Positions 44,599 through 55,633 of a DNA stretch of 64,000 nt are shown piece by piece (the first letter of the stretch is position 1; every line of letters starts with the position of its first letter). The notes under the pieces are model-generated. The model did not search any database, was not told the DNA's origin, and saw only the letters and a program-made list of their open reading frames with translations. The position numbers and the translations under genes were made by a program. The DNA comes from Platanthera guangdongensis (Eukaryota; Streptophyta; Magnoliopsida; Asparagales; Orchidaceae): the NCBI GenBank assembly GCA_039583875.1, contig CM077150.1, positions 4,916,332 to 4,980,331 of the forward strand, written 5' to 3'.

Positions 44599-46060
44599 GA
44601 GATCAACCAGCCCTGTCAGCTAGTGAGAGCCTGACAGCGGAATCATCATCGGAGCAAAGGACTTGGCTTCCACGAGAGATCAACCGGCCTTGTCAGCTAG
44701 TGATACCCTGACAGCGAAATCAATCTCGAGGGGAGACCTACCCCACCCTCCGAGAGATCAACCTGCCCTGCCAGCTAGATGAGAGTCTGGCAGCGGAATC
44801 CATCTCGATGTGAGACCTACCCCACCCTCCGAGAGATCAACCTGCCTTGCCAGCCAGGTGAGAGCCTGACAGCGGAATCCATCTCGATGTGAGACCTACC
44901 CCACCCTCCGAGAGATCAACCTGCCCTGCCAGCCAGGGGAGAGCCTGACAGCGAAATCCATCTCGAGGTGAGACCTACCCCACCCTTCGAGAGATCAACC
45001 TGCCCTGTCAGCTAGATGAGAGCCTGGCAGCGGAATCCATCTCGAGGTGAGACCTACCACACCCTCCGAGAGATCAACCTGTCATGCCAGCTAGATGAGA
45101 GCCTGGCAGCGGAATCCATCTCGAGGTGAGACCCACCCCACCCTCCGAGAGATCAACCTGCCCTGCCAGCTAGGTGAGAGCCTGGCAACGGAATCCATCT
45201 CGAGGTGAGACCTACCCCACCCTCCGAGAGATCAACTTGCTCTGCCAGCTAGGTGAGAGTCTGGCAGCGGAATCCATCTCGAGGTGAGACCTACCCCACC
45301 CTCCGAGAGATCAACCTGCACTGCCATCTAGGTGAGAGCCCGGCAGCGGAATCCATCTCGAGGTGAGACCCACCCACCCTCCGAGAGATCAACCTGCCCT
45401 GTCAGATAGGTGAGAGCCTGGCATCAGAATACATCTCGAGGTGAGACCCACCCCACCCTCCGAGAGATCAACCTGCCCTGCCAGCTAGGTGAGAGCCTGA
45501 CAGCGGAATCCATCTTGAGGTGAGACCTACCCCACCCTCCGAGAGATCAACCTGCCCTGCCAGCTAGATGAGAGTCTGACAGCGGAATCCATCTCGAGGT
45601 GAGACCTACCCCACCCTCCGAGAGATCAACCTGCCCTGCCAGCTAGGTGAGAGCCTGGCAGCGGAATCCATCTCGAGGTGAGACCTACCCCACCCTCCGA
45701 GAGATCAACCTGCCCTGCCAGCTAGGTGAGAGTCTGGCAGCGGAATCCATCTCGATGTGAGACCTATCCCACCCTCCGAGAGATCAACCTGCCCTGCCAG
45801 CTAGGTGAGAGCCTGACAGCGGAATCCATCTCGAGGTGAGACCTACCCCACCCTCCGAGAGATCAACCTGCCCTGCCAGCTAGGTGAGAGCCTGGCAGCG
45901 GAATCCATCTCGAGGTGAGACCTACCCCACCCTCCGAGAGATCAACCTGCCCTGCCAGCTAGATGAGAGTCTGGCAGCGGAATTCATCTCGAGGTGAGAC
46001 CTCTAGGCATCCACGAGAGGTACCACCGACCCTGCCCAGCTAGTGAGAGTCTGGGCAGCG
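44599..46060. repeat. 79-bp tandem repeat, about 18 units
   Basis: Unit GAGATCAACCTGCCCTGCCA... ...CCACCCTCCGA. Each unit has an inverted repeat CTGCCAG...CTGGCAG about 12 nt apart. Units differ mainly at a handful of positions. The last unit (about 46025-46062) is the most diverged. Confidence 0.95.
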
Positions 46061-46227
46061 GGACCGTCTCGGAGCAAAAGGACTAGGCATCTCAATCAAA
46101 CCTTACCAAATCCTACATCCTCAAACGGGGAAAAAAATGAGTTACATGGTCCCCTGACTCAGCTGGTCAGGGGTAGCACTTGTTACAAGACAAGAAAAGG
46201 GAAAAACTACCGCAAAGCGAGGCACCC

Positions 46228-46500
46228 TCAGGGGGCCTGGGCATGATGGCCGTCTTCCGCTTCCTTCTTGACAAATGTCGGGTTGGCCGCCTCCATAGTT
46301 ATCTCCTCAGCCGCCCTTTTCATCAGCTTCTCAAAAGAAAGGGGGGTCTTTCGAGTCAGGCTCTTCTTGAAGAACCCCTCGCGCAACCCTACCGTGAATG
46401 TCATCTGGAGGGCATACCCTGACATCTATTGGACCTCCAGGATCTCCTCTTGGAACCTGTCTACGTAACGGGCCAGCGACTCCTCGGCCAAAGGCTCAGT
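46228..46500 (-). pseudogene. Tat-lineage gag scrap
   Basis: Minus strand: ESLARYVDRFQEEILEV, then a stop, then MSGYALQMTFTVGLREGFFK and LSFEKLMKRAAEEITMEAAN, which matches Tat/Ogre-type gag. It is cut by Gypsy-2 at about 46500 on the right and runs into the repeats on the left. Confidence 0.65.
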
Positions 46501-48009
46501 GGGTACAGTGGGGGCCCCAATGGCGGGGGAACGCGGCCAAAGGCCGTACATGGCTCCCAAGTTGACTCGGATGAATTTCCCTCGGTACAGTGGGGGCGAC
46601 GCTTTGGAGTGGGTGCAAAAAGCTGAGTTGTTTTTCAGCTATCAGGAGGTGCCAGAGGCTCAGTGGGTGCAGTTAGCGTCCTTCCATCTGGAGGACGACG
46701 CGTTCCAGTGGACACAGTGGTTCTTGCGGGGACGGGAGTATGTTCCGTGGGAGGAGTTTGTGGAAGGCTTCACGGCTCGGTTTGGGCCTTTGGAGTTTGA
46801 AGATTTTGAGGCGCTTTTACAGAAGCTACGGCAGAAGGGTACAGTGATGGAGTACAGAACGGAGTTTGAGAAGTTGGCCAACAGGGTTCAGTGGGAAGAA
46901 AAGACACTCCTCAGCTGTTTTGTATCAGGACTGAAGGATCACTTACGCAATGAGGTTCATGCCTACATGCCCCGTAGTCTGAACCACGCAATCAGCTTGG
47001 CGCGCATCCAAGAGGAAAAGTTAAATAGGCAACGAGCCCGCAATATGGCACGACACACTACTACACCGGCCGCGGCTAGGAGAGAGACTCCAGTGGCCGA
47101 CCGACCGACGGTGACACGGTTGTCTTGGAACGAGTTACAAGCTCGGAAGGAGAAAGACCTTTGCTTTAATTGTGATGAGAAATTTACGCCAGGACACAAG
47201 TGCCAGAAGGTCCAGGTCTTTATGTTGCATCAGGAGGAGCAGCTGGAGGAGGACGAGTTTCCGGAGGCGGAGCTGGAGTCTGGGGGGGACTTAGACTTGA
47301 CGGAGTTGGGTGTGTCCCTACATGCCATGGAAGGGTGCAATCCACCTCCGCTTACTATGCGGCTGGCGGGGTGGATTCGGCAGGAGAGGGTGACCATTCT
47401 GGTGGACAGTGGGAGTACTCATAATTTTATTCATCCAGATGTGGCACAGAAGGTGGGGCACGTGATTGACGTAGGAGCGGCGTTCCAGGTTATGGTTGCA
47501 GACGGCATCAAGCTACAGTGCCAGGGAGTGTTGAAGGCAATGGAGCTTCGGATGCAGGGTTATGTGGGGTGCACGGATGTCTATCTCTTACCGATCCGAG
47601 GCTCAGATATGGTGCTTGGAGTGCAGTGGCTGCAGCAGTTGAGGAGGGTGACTTTTGACTGAGACCAGATGATGATGGAGTTCTCGCAAGGGGGGCGTCA
47701 GTTCTGTTTGAAAGGGCTCTGATCTTCTCCGGTCAAAGAGATCTCCATTCGCAGCCTACAACAGCTTCAGGAGTCCAGTAGTCTGATGACGGTCCTGTTG
47801 GGGGTGAGGTCTGACGAGGATTGACCGACGGAGGTTCCTGACCAGATGCGGGCATTAGTGGAGAAGTATGATGACATTTTCCAGGAGCCGGGGACGCTTC
47901 CACCGTCACGGTTCCGTGATCACCAGATTGTGCTACAGACGGGGGCGGAGCCGCCCAACACCCGTCCTTACAGGTATCCCCACATGCAGAAGGCAGAGAT
48001 CGAGCTAGT
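46500..48009 (+). pseudogene. Gypsy-2 gag-protease
   Basis: Open from about 46500 to the TGA at 47660-47662. Capsid (LTRMNFPRYSGGDALEWVQK), zinc knuckle [14 protein letters not shown], and protease VDSGSTHNFIHP with its catalytic Asp. The first TGA replaces a Trp codon (Gypsy-1 reads TFDWDQ here). Further in-frame TGAs lie at 47720 and 47822, and the frame changes at about 48009 before RT. Confidence 0.9.
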
Positions 48010-50814
48010 GTGAAGGAAATGCTTGAGGCCGGCATTATACGGCCTAGTACCAGTTCCTTCTCAGCACCGATTATTCTGGTTAAAAAGAAGGACGGATCGT
48101 GGCGTTTCTGCGTAGATTACCGTGCCTTAAACAGTGTTACCGTGAAGGACAAGTTTCCGATTCCCGTGATTGAGGAGCTGTTGGACGAGTTGCGGGGGGC
48201 GACTAGATTCACGAAGGTGGATTTGCGATCCGGCTATTATCAGATTCTTATGAAGGAGGAGGACGTGCATAAGACGATTTTTAGGACTCATGACGGCCAT
48301 TATGAGTTCTTAGTGATGGCGAATGGCTTGACGGGGGGACCATCTACTTTTCAGGCCAATATGAACGAGATTTTTCGGCCATTCCTGCGACACTTCGTCT
48401 TGATCTTCCTTGATGACATTCTGATCTACAGCGCTACTTGGGAGGATCATTTATGTCATGTGGCTCAGGTCTTCTCTACTCTTCGGCAACATAAGCTCTA
48501 TGCTAAGAGGTCCAAGTGTTCTTTTGGACAACAGGAGGTGGAGTACTTGGAGCATCTAGTTTCCGCGGATGGGGTGAAAGCCGACCCACGGAAGATCGAG
48601 AGTATGATTTCTTGGCCACGGCCTCTGACCATTCGGGCGCTGAGGGGGTTCTTGGGCCTCACTGGGTACTACCGGCGTTTTGTACGGGATTATGGGAAGA
48701 TTGCTCGGCCACTTACGCAACTGCTACAGAAGGATGCTTTCTCGTGGCCGGATGAGGCCGAGACCGCCTTTCAGGCGTTGAAGCGGGCGATGACGATGAC
48801 TCCAATGCTGGCACTTCTTGATTTCACTAAGGAGTTTGTGGTGGAGACGGATGCTTCCGGCGTGGGCATGGGAGCGGTCTTGATGCAGGAGGGACGACCG
48901 ATCGCTTTCTACAGTAAGGCCTTGGCTCCACGGACACTGGGTCTATCGGTGTATGAAAAGGAGATGCTAGCGGTTATTCATGCGATGGCCCTATGGCGGC
49001 CGTACCTGCTGGGACATCGTTTTAAAATACGGACAGATCATCAGAGCTTGAAGCACTTTCTCGACCAGCGGATTTCCTCTCCTCTTCAACAGAAGTGGGT
49101 CACTAAGTTGTTGGGCTATGATTATGAGATCGAGTACCGACCGGGGAAGGACAATCGGGTAGCTGACGCTCTGTCGCGCTTACCAGCGGGGGCCTTGGCG
49201 CACATTTCTATGCCACAGCTGGAGTCGATGGATGAGATTCAGGAGGAGGTGCAGCGAGATCCCGAGTTACGGGTTATTGTGGAGAACCTGCGGCAGGCTC
49301 GTGAGGTGACCCCGGGTTATCACTTACAAAATGACCGGCTATATTATCAGGGACGCGTGGTCATTCCTTGGCAGTCAGCTTGAAGGACGGTGATGATGCA
49401 TGAGTTCCATTCGTCGCCGACGGGCGGCCACGCGGGTATTTCTCGCACTCTCCAGCGGGCTCGAGCAAATGTCTTTTGGAAGGGGATGCGCCGTGACATT
49501 CAGGAGTTTGTTCAGAAATGTGATGTCTGCCAACGGCAGAAATATGAGACTACTTCAGCCGGGCTACTCACCCCCTTGGAGATTCCACATCAAATCTGTG
49601 ATACGGTTTCTATGGACTTCATTGATGGACTACCCAAGTCGCAGGGTAAAACAGTTATCTTAGTGGTGGTGGACAAGTTGTCCAAGTATGGGCACTTCCT
49701 GGCTCTGAGCCATCCTTACACAGGGGAGTCTGTGGCGGCTTTATTTGTTCAGGAGATTGTTCGCTTGCATGGGATTCCCCGGGCGATCATTTCCGATCGG
49801 GACCCTACTTTTGTTGGCAGATTTTGGACGGAACTCTTTCGCTTGCAGGGGACTTCATTGCGTTTTAGTACGGCTCACCATCCCCAAACCGATGGACAGA
49901 CGGAAGTCTTGAATCGGGGCGTGGAAACTTATCTTCGTTGCTTTATTATGGATGAGCCAAGGACATGGGCCAGTTGGTTACATTGGGCGGAGTACTGCTT
50001 CAACACTTCGTATCACTCTGCTAGCAAACTCACCCCTTTTGAGGTCGTCTATGGTCGGCCACCTCCCTCCTTGAGCAGTTATGAGTCCGGCAGTACCGCA
50101 GTGGTAGCCGTTGATCGGGCACTCCGTGATCGTGATCGGACCCTCGCCACCTTCCGCAAGAATCTTCGGGCGGCGCAGGATCGTATGAAAGCACAGGCAG
50201 ATCGACATCGGACGAAAAGAGAGTTCCAGGTGGGGGATGAGATTTTCCTCAAACTTCGCCCTTACCGGCAGTTGTCTGTGGCGCAGAGGACACATCAGAA
50301 GCTGGCACCCCGCTACTATGGACCCTTTCGGATCACGCGACGGGTCGTGCCAGTTGTGTATACCTTGGCATTGCCCGAGGGCTCACGGATTCATCCTACC
50401 TTTCATGTTTCCTTGTTGAAGCGTAAGCTGGGTGAGGCTGTTCCGGTCTTTCCCGTGCTGCCAGAGGCTACTTCTGGAGGCGAGCTTCGCCCCATTCCGG
50501 CCGATGTACTCTTGATCAAGTGGAAACGTCGGGGCACAGTGTACTGTCCAGAGCTGTTAATTAAATGGAAGGATCTCTCTGCGGAGCAAAATACTTGGAT
50601 GGACTTGCTGGAGTTCCGGGAGCTTTACCCCGATTACCCACTTGAGGACAAGTTGGCTTTTGATGGGGACGGGAATGTTAAGCCTCCAGACGAGGCTAGG
50701 CTATTTGGGCAACATTACCAGCGGCGGCAACGGCGCGTGCAAGGCAACAACGGGGTTGAACCAGTGCAAGGCAACAACGGGGCTGAACCAATGGGTTCAA
50801 CCCCCTCTTCTTAA
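48010..50814 (+). pseudogene. Gypsy-2 pol: RT, RNase H, integrase, chromodomain, LTR-encoded tail
   Basis: RT (WRFCVDYRALN, FLDDILIYS; the usual MPFGLTNAP is MANGLTGGP), RNase H ([41 protein letters not shown]), integrase ([43 protein letters not shown]) and chromodomain (CPELLIKWKDLSAEQNTWMD). A single in-frame TGA at 49381-49383 (Trp expected) splits RNase H from integrase. The final 46 codons, including LFGQHYQRRQRR, are encoded within the 3' LTR, and the stop is at 50812-50814. Confidence 0.92.
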
Positions 50815-51045
50815 AAGATCGGCTCAAGGGGGGGGGGGGGGGGGCTGAACCACATTTGGTTCAGCCCCATGGGGGCCGGCCGGCCCCTCGGTTGGCCGGC
50901 CTTGGGTCCCGGGGTATATATACCCGGACCCCTCTCTTTTGGAGTTATTCAAGAATTATCCAAGGTATTCCATTCCTCCTTCATTTCAACCCTAATCTCT
51001 ATCTTCTTCCTCTAGTTCTTCTTCCTCCTTAGTACGTGCATAACA
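50676..51045 (+). repeat. Gypsy-2 3' LTR (370 bp)
   Basis: TGTTAAGCC...GCATAACA. It contains the pol stop codon, a run of 17 G (50828-50844), palindromes GGGGCTGAACC...GGTTCAGCCCC and GGCCGGCC, and a TATA box inside a GC palindrome (50909-50927). Confidence 0.92.
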
Positions 51046-51280
51046 GATACCTACAAAAAAATGTAAAAAAACAGTAATTCATAAATGATAAAAGTTGTTC
51101 ATATGATATGCCAAGATTATATTTGGTAAACCTTAATCAGTGACAAAGAGATGGCATTAAACACAATGGATTATTATTTTACTTCAAACAATTAATTTCA
51201 CATCTTATAATGTCACAAATAGACATATGGATCAACAAAAATAATGCATAAATAAGAAACTAGTAATAGAAATGGCGTAC

Positions 51281-53941
51281 CGAGGTTGATGATTTCAGCA
51301 ATTCTCTAATAGCCATTGTAGCATAACACGAAGCAGGGAGAGTAAACCCCAATTTCAAAGCCACCTTGGGATCGGAACCATGACATTCCACTTGATCAAT
51401 CATCGGATTTTTATCATCAGACACAAAATTTACTTTTTCATCCAGACTCTCAGAAATTGAGCTCTTGTCTGTCACCAAATCAGTGGGTTTTAGTCTAGAA
51501 ATGATATCCAGGTCTGTTTCTGCCAAGTCTTCATTGTTATTTGTATAAGTTAGCAATTCCCTGTAATGATGCACATCAAAAACTCCATATTTTTCCATGA
51601 TAATTCTTTTGGGTGTTCAAAATAGTTTACTCACCAGGTATAGTCTATAGGGCGCTGGAAAACACGTCTATAATCCCCAGTCATGTTAGAGATTGAGAAT
51701 TCCCTTCAGGTTGGACCAAAATGATCAGTTCAAATAGGAAAGATAAGTGGACTAATTTTCATGGAAAACTCCGAGCACCGATTATTTAGGGTTTGTTTAG
51801 GATAATTGTGGCGTTTGAGTAGTGATGGAAGCAAACAATGGTGGAGATTAACTTTTGTTTGAAACTTTCATCATTTCTTATCCAAATTCCACTTTCTGGG
51901 GTCGAGCCTTTACGATCGCTATTGTGTGACCCTCCTACATGATTGTGGTGACGTTTTGACTTACAACTATGCTTAAGAAAAATAGTATTCGTCACTGCAT
52001 TTACCCAAATGCTGCAAGTGTTTTTTATAAACGCTCTCACAACAACCACCATTCTCTCACCGCTTCCCACACCAAGCTCTTAATACCATCAAGTAAAAAA
52101 TATATTGCAGCAACTTACTTGACAGCATGAACACTTTCTGTCAAACTGATCGAATCCTGAGACAACAATTGGAAGAAAAAAACAGAATCAAATATTATAA
52201 ATGGATGCTAATCATAAAATACATGCATTATCTAATTTATTAACAGATCCTGTGAGATAAAGTACAGAAATTGCTTGGTTCTGATGCCCGGAGAATCTTT
52301 AGAAAGAGATTTACAACTGCTTCACGGGCAGGAGTATCAGGAATTCATGTCAAAACATTGAGATGATTTCATTTAAATTCATTAAGGTATGTTGGTTTGT
52401 TGGAAAAAAACCTCCAAAAAGCTATTACAGACCACAAATCAATACTAAGATTAAATTTAAAATATCCCTATAGCTGGGATAATTACCATTCACTACAAAA
52501 ATAACAAATGGACTTTGATCAGAAAATATCATTTTTCACAAACGAGATGGGACGTTGTGTTAGATATCAGCATCCCTGTTCTAATATATCATCATTATAT
52601 TAGCCTTATCTGAATTATTTGGGGTCGGTTCAGTGAGTCCACTTTTTTCATTCAGTACTAGCAATAGAGCTGATCAAGTATAATCTCATGTCAACCAAAG
52701 TCATAAACCCTCACTGTTCATATACCAAAGGTTATTGTCTATTCAAACAATTTTGAAGGCTAAAACTGTTTAAGTTACATGTACACTAGTAAGTGGGAAG
52801 CCTTCTGGAGAATCAATTGCTCAGCTGATGATAAATGAAGACGGTAAAATAACCATCTAAAATTAAACAAAATGTACTGCCAGTTTTCATGTAAAAGACT
52901 TGGATAAAAACTTATAAAATAGCAGGCTAGAAGAAAAGAGAAAAGGTTAGGAAGAACAATAGATAAGTGAAAAAAACATAGTATTCAATTTACACAAACA
53001 ATAATTTAAAAAGTACAAGTCAAAACATTGGGATAGGGTTGACAATATTAGAACTTTTTTTTAAAGAATGACTAAAGGCATGGTCAAACAATAATAAGCG
53101 CATAAAAATTCTCACAAATTTTTAAGAAAAAATATTGAAAAAGCACCAAAAAATGACTTGGTCTGCCTACCTTCTTAGCTAAATCATGAAAAAATTCGGA
53201 TATGTCATTGTCTGGGTATATTATCCTTGATCTGCACCCAAGTTAAAATAATGACAGTAATGATAATAGTTGAGAGGAAAGAAACAATGTTCAAATTTAA
53301 ATAGACTGAGTACCATAAGAGCTCACCCGGGTAAAGGAAGTACAATATCTTCAAATGTATAAGTACCTTTAGACAGATCATCCGAATTTATAATCTGGAT
53401 CAACATATTGCAAACTAAGAATAATGCACTGCACGGCATATAGTTGTGCCAAGAACAAAATATGACTACCTAGCAGATAATTATTAACAGTACAACCAAG
53501 GTTGTTAGGATCGAGATCCTAGATGAGATCATCTCGAGATTGGATCAGATAGAATGGTAGGATTGGATCGATGATCAATTTACAAAATCTGGATCGATTT
53601 ATAAAATCTGGATAGTAGGATTGTAAGATCCTATGATCCGAATCGTGATCCTGACAATCATGAGTACAACGACGAGCTATAGACTTGATTTAGTTTTCTT
53701 AGTTTGAAGTTCTCATTAAAAGAACAAAAGGAAAGATGTTGATCTGTGCATAGAATATTTTTATAATGATAGCAGACCTTCACACGTTGAATCTTTTCCT
53801 CGGGAAGTAATACATCCGGGAAACCGTTATCATCCTCTCCATCACATTCATATTTAGGTTCAACGCAATCAAAAGAAGCCAGTTTCTCAACAGTGTCACC
53901 CTTGCAGAACACCAGATCTCCAATCACAACCTGTTCAATAC
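51281..53941 (-). pseudogene. PUS7: PUS7 3' exon cluster, copy B (six exons, truncated gene copy)
   Basis: Exons 53778-53941, 53327-53394, 53171-53231, 52119-52156, 51635-51703 and 51281-51560 mirror those at 5341-7982, with all splice sites kept. The first listed exon has a 3-bp in-frame deletion (ECDGEDD versus ECDDGEDD). The 280-bp exon differs from copy A at 6 of 280 positions (Ser to Pro, Ala to Glu, Arg to Gly among them). Downstream the block stops at 51046 against Gypsy-2, so any terminal exon is lost. Upstream exons would lie beyond the window. It may be a truncated paralogue or an alternative haplotype. Confidence 0.82.
53497..53662. mobile_element. hAT-type MITE, copy B (166 bp)
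   Basis: Same insertion as 7558-7700, flanked by AGTACAAC (53489-53496 and 53663-53670). It has 23 extra bases near 53515-53540 that add further GAGATC words. Confidence 0.85.
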
Positions 53942-54423
53942 CTAATGTTTAAAGGAGGTTTTAGTGAGGGAGAACTTACATAACTCATATCATCACATGC
54001 ACCAAAATAGTTGAAACTACTTGTATGAAATTTAGAGGAAGACTAAAGCTTTTGCTAGTGTAAAATACTACCTATTACAGAATATGGTCAAAGAGGCATA
54101 ACTCAACATCCAAAGATATTAAGTAGATTAAAAGCACTTCAAATGTCTATTTATAACATGCATGATCACCTTCTTGTTTGAAACTAACACTTTTGAACAA
54201 CTGTAGATGCACATGCAAATCAATCATGCTGGAAATATCTGAAGTTGCTGTGGCGTCCTTTGAATGAAGGATGATGGTATGCTCTCCCAAAATTCACATA
54301 AAGAAAATCTTTTTAGTTCTCATGTTCAAAAGAAATGTGACCTCAACAGCTAGTCGGCTATATAAAAAGCATTTTAGAGGAGTTAACTATCAGTCTTCAA
54401 TAAATTAATATGCACTAATAATA

Positions 54424-54812
54424 TGCTATGGATCTTTGGAAGTTGCACGAAGAAAGGTAAGAGGTGGAGATAACAGTGGCAGAGATACTACGGAGCCTTG
54501 CCGCGACTGCCTAAGCGGGGCGTGCTTGAGAGAGAGAGCTTCCAAGATCTCTTTTACGGTTAGGGAAAATAGAGTTTCTTCATTCATGTCAATACAAGAC
54601 TCACTGGGTTCTTTAAATACGACTTACAATCGACACAAAAAGGAAAGAATGTCAAAGGAAATAACGATAAACATGGACATGCGACTAAAAAGGACACCTC
54701 ATAAAGACAAGACATAAATAACGACGTCATCTAAGGACACAACTCTAAGACAGGATAAAAACATATTAAGAAATAATTAATACTAAATAACGTCATTAAA
54801 GGACATGTAACA
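54424..54812 (-). repeat. Gypsy-0B 3' LTR
   Basis: 389 bp, TGCTATGG...CATGTAACA. The preceding five bases are TAATA where copy A has CAATA. Confidence 0.88.
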
Positions 54813-54879
54813 TCTCTCTCGCCTTGCAAAAACGAGCTAGTCCTCAAGCTCGAGGGAGATCAATAGTGTTCGTGTCAGC

Positions 54880-55610
54880 CGCGAGTGTACTGTTCGTCGC
54901 AGTTAAAACATAAGCTCTTGGCGCGCCGCTTTATCATCTCGTCCCGAGATAGTTTACGGACTAGCGGGGCTTGTTGTCCCTCGGTACGTCCTAGTTGAAT
55001 ACCCGTGTCGGTGGGAAAATAGGCCTCTTGTGCCAATTGGAGGCGACGGTCACATAGTCAGGCCAGACTCATAGCAGTTACTAAGTCTAGAGGAGCCTCA
55101 AATTCGACATCAACTCGCAGGAGTTCGCGAAGCCTGACAGTGAAGATGGTGACCCGCATCTATGGGGACAGTGTGACATGTGTCAGAAGAAGTTGAAACT
55201 GGTGCAGATAATCATCACGGAGCTCGTCTGGCAGAGTGTTATGAGGGCACCGAGGGGTTGCTGCGGATTGGAGGGCCAAAACGCAGGTTGGAAAATCGCT
55301 TGAAGTCGTTCCACGTCAGACCTGGCTGATCAGTAAGGAGACGAGTGACCCAAAGTAAGGCCGAGTTGAGAAGGTGTAAGGAAGCCAGAGGAAGTCATTC
55401 AGCTACAAGAGTTTGTTGATGACCAAAGAATTGTTCGCACCCGGTGAGGCAACCCAAGGGATCTGTTTTCCCATCGTAGGTGGGGAATTCCAACTGGGTA
55501 TAGTGCGGCGGAATAGCGACTTCATGGCATAAGAGGATTTGCGGTGGCGTCTCACGGTGGAGCGGCAGTAGCAGAACTTTAATGTTGTTGGCGTGATCTG
55601 TGGGTGGGGT
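54880..55610 (-). pseudogene. Gypsy-0B gag remnant, left part
   Basis: Counterpart of 8925-9650, with [20 protein letters not shown]. Cut by the hAT insertion at 55619. The N-terminal part resumes at 60035. Confidence 0.72.
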
Positions 55611-55633
55611 GGTACCCACACTGTTGTGGATAT

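Larger units (their letters stand above)
42381..46500 (-). mobile_element. Tat/Ogre-like Ty3/Gypsy remnant with hypervariable tandem repeats
   Basis: The left end starts TGTTGAAGC like an LTR terminus and carries a minus-strand TATA box CTATAAATAG (42646-42655). The right end is a gag scrap of the Tat lineage. Between them lie three tandem-repeat arrays of 48, 78 and 79 bp. Plant Tat/Ogre elements are known for fast-changing tandem repeats in the 3' untranslated region, which fits this order (gag, repeats, LTR on the minus strand). Pol is absent. The inner LTR boundary could not be fixed. Confidence 0.6.
46500..51045 (+). mobile_element. Gypsy-2, chromovirus, 5'-truncated
   Basis: Plus-strand chromodomain Ty3/Gypsy related to but distinct from Gypsy-1. 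The 5' LTR and start of gag are missing. The 3' LTR is 50676-51045 and the purine tract is 50662-50675 (GATGGGGACGGGAA). The base run GATAC after the LTR (51046-51050) is also present at the matching place in copy A (5109-5113), so the 3' end sits cleanly in the duplicated PUS7 flank. Confidence 0.93.

Noticed and set aside
44058..44711. 217-codon frame with 26-residue repeats
   Set aside because: An artefact of the 78-bp repeat period; the opposite strand is also open.
42828..46060. CRISPR-like array
   Set aside because: Units are directly adjacent with no unique spacers, and the DNA is plant nuclear.
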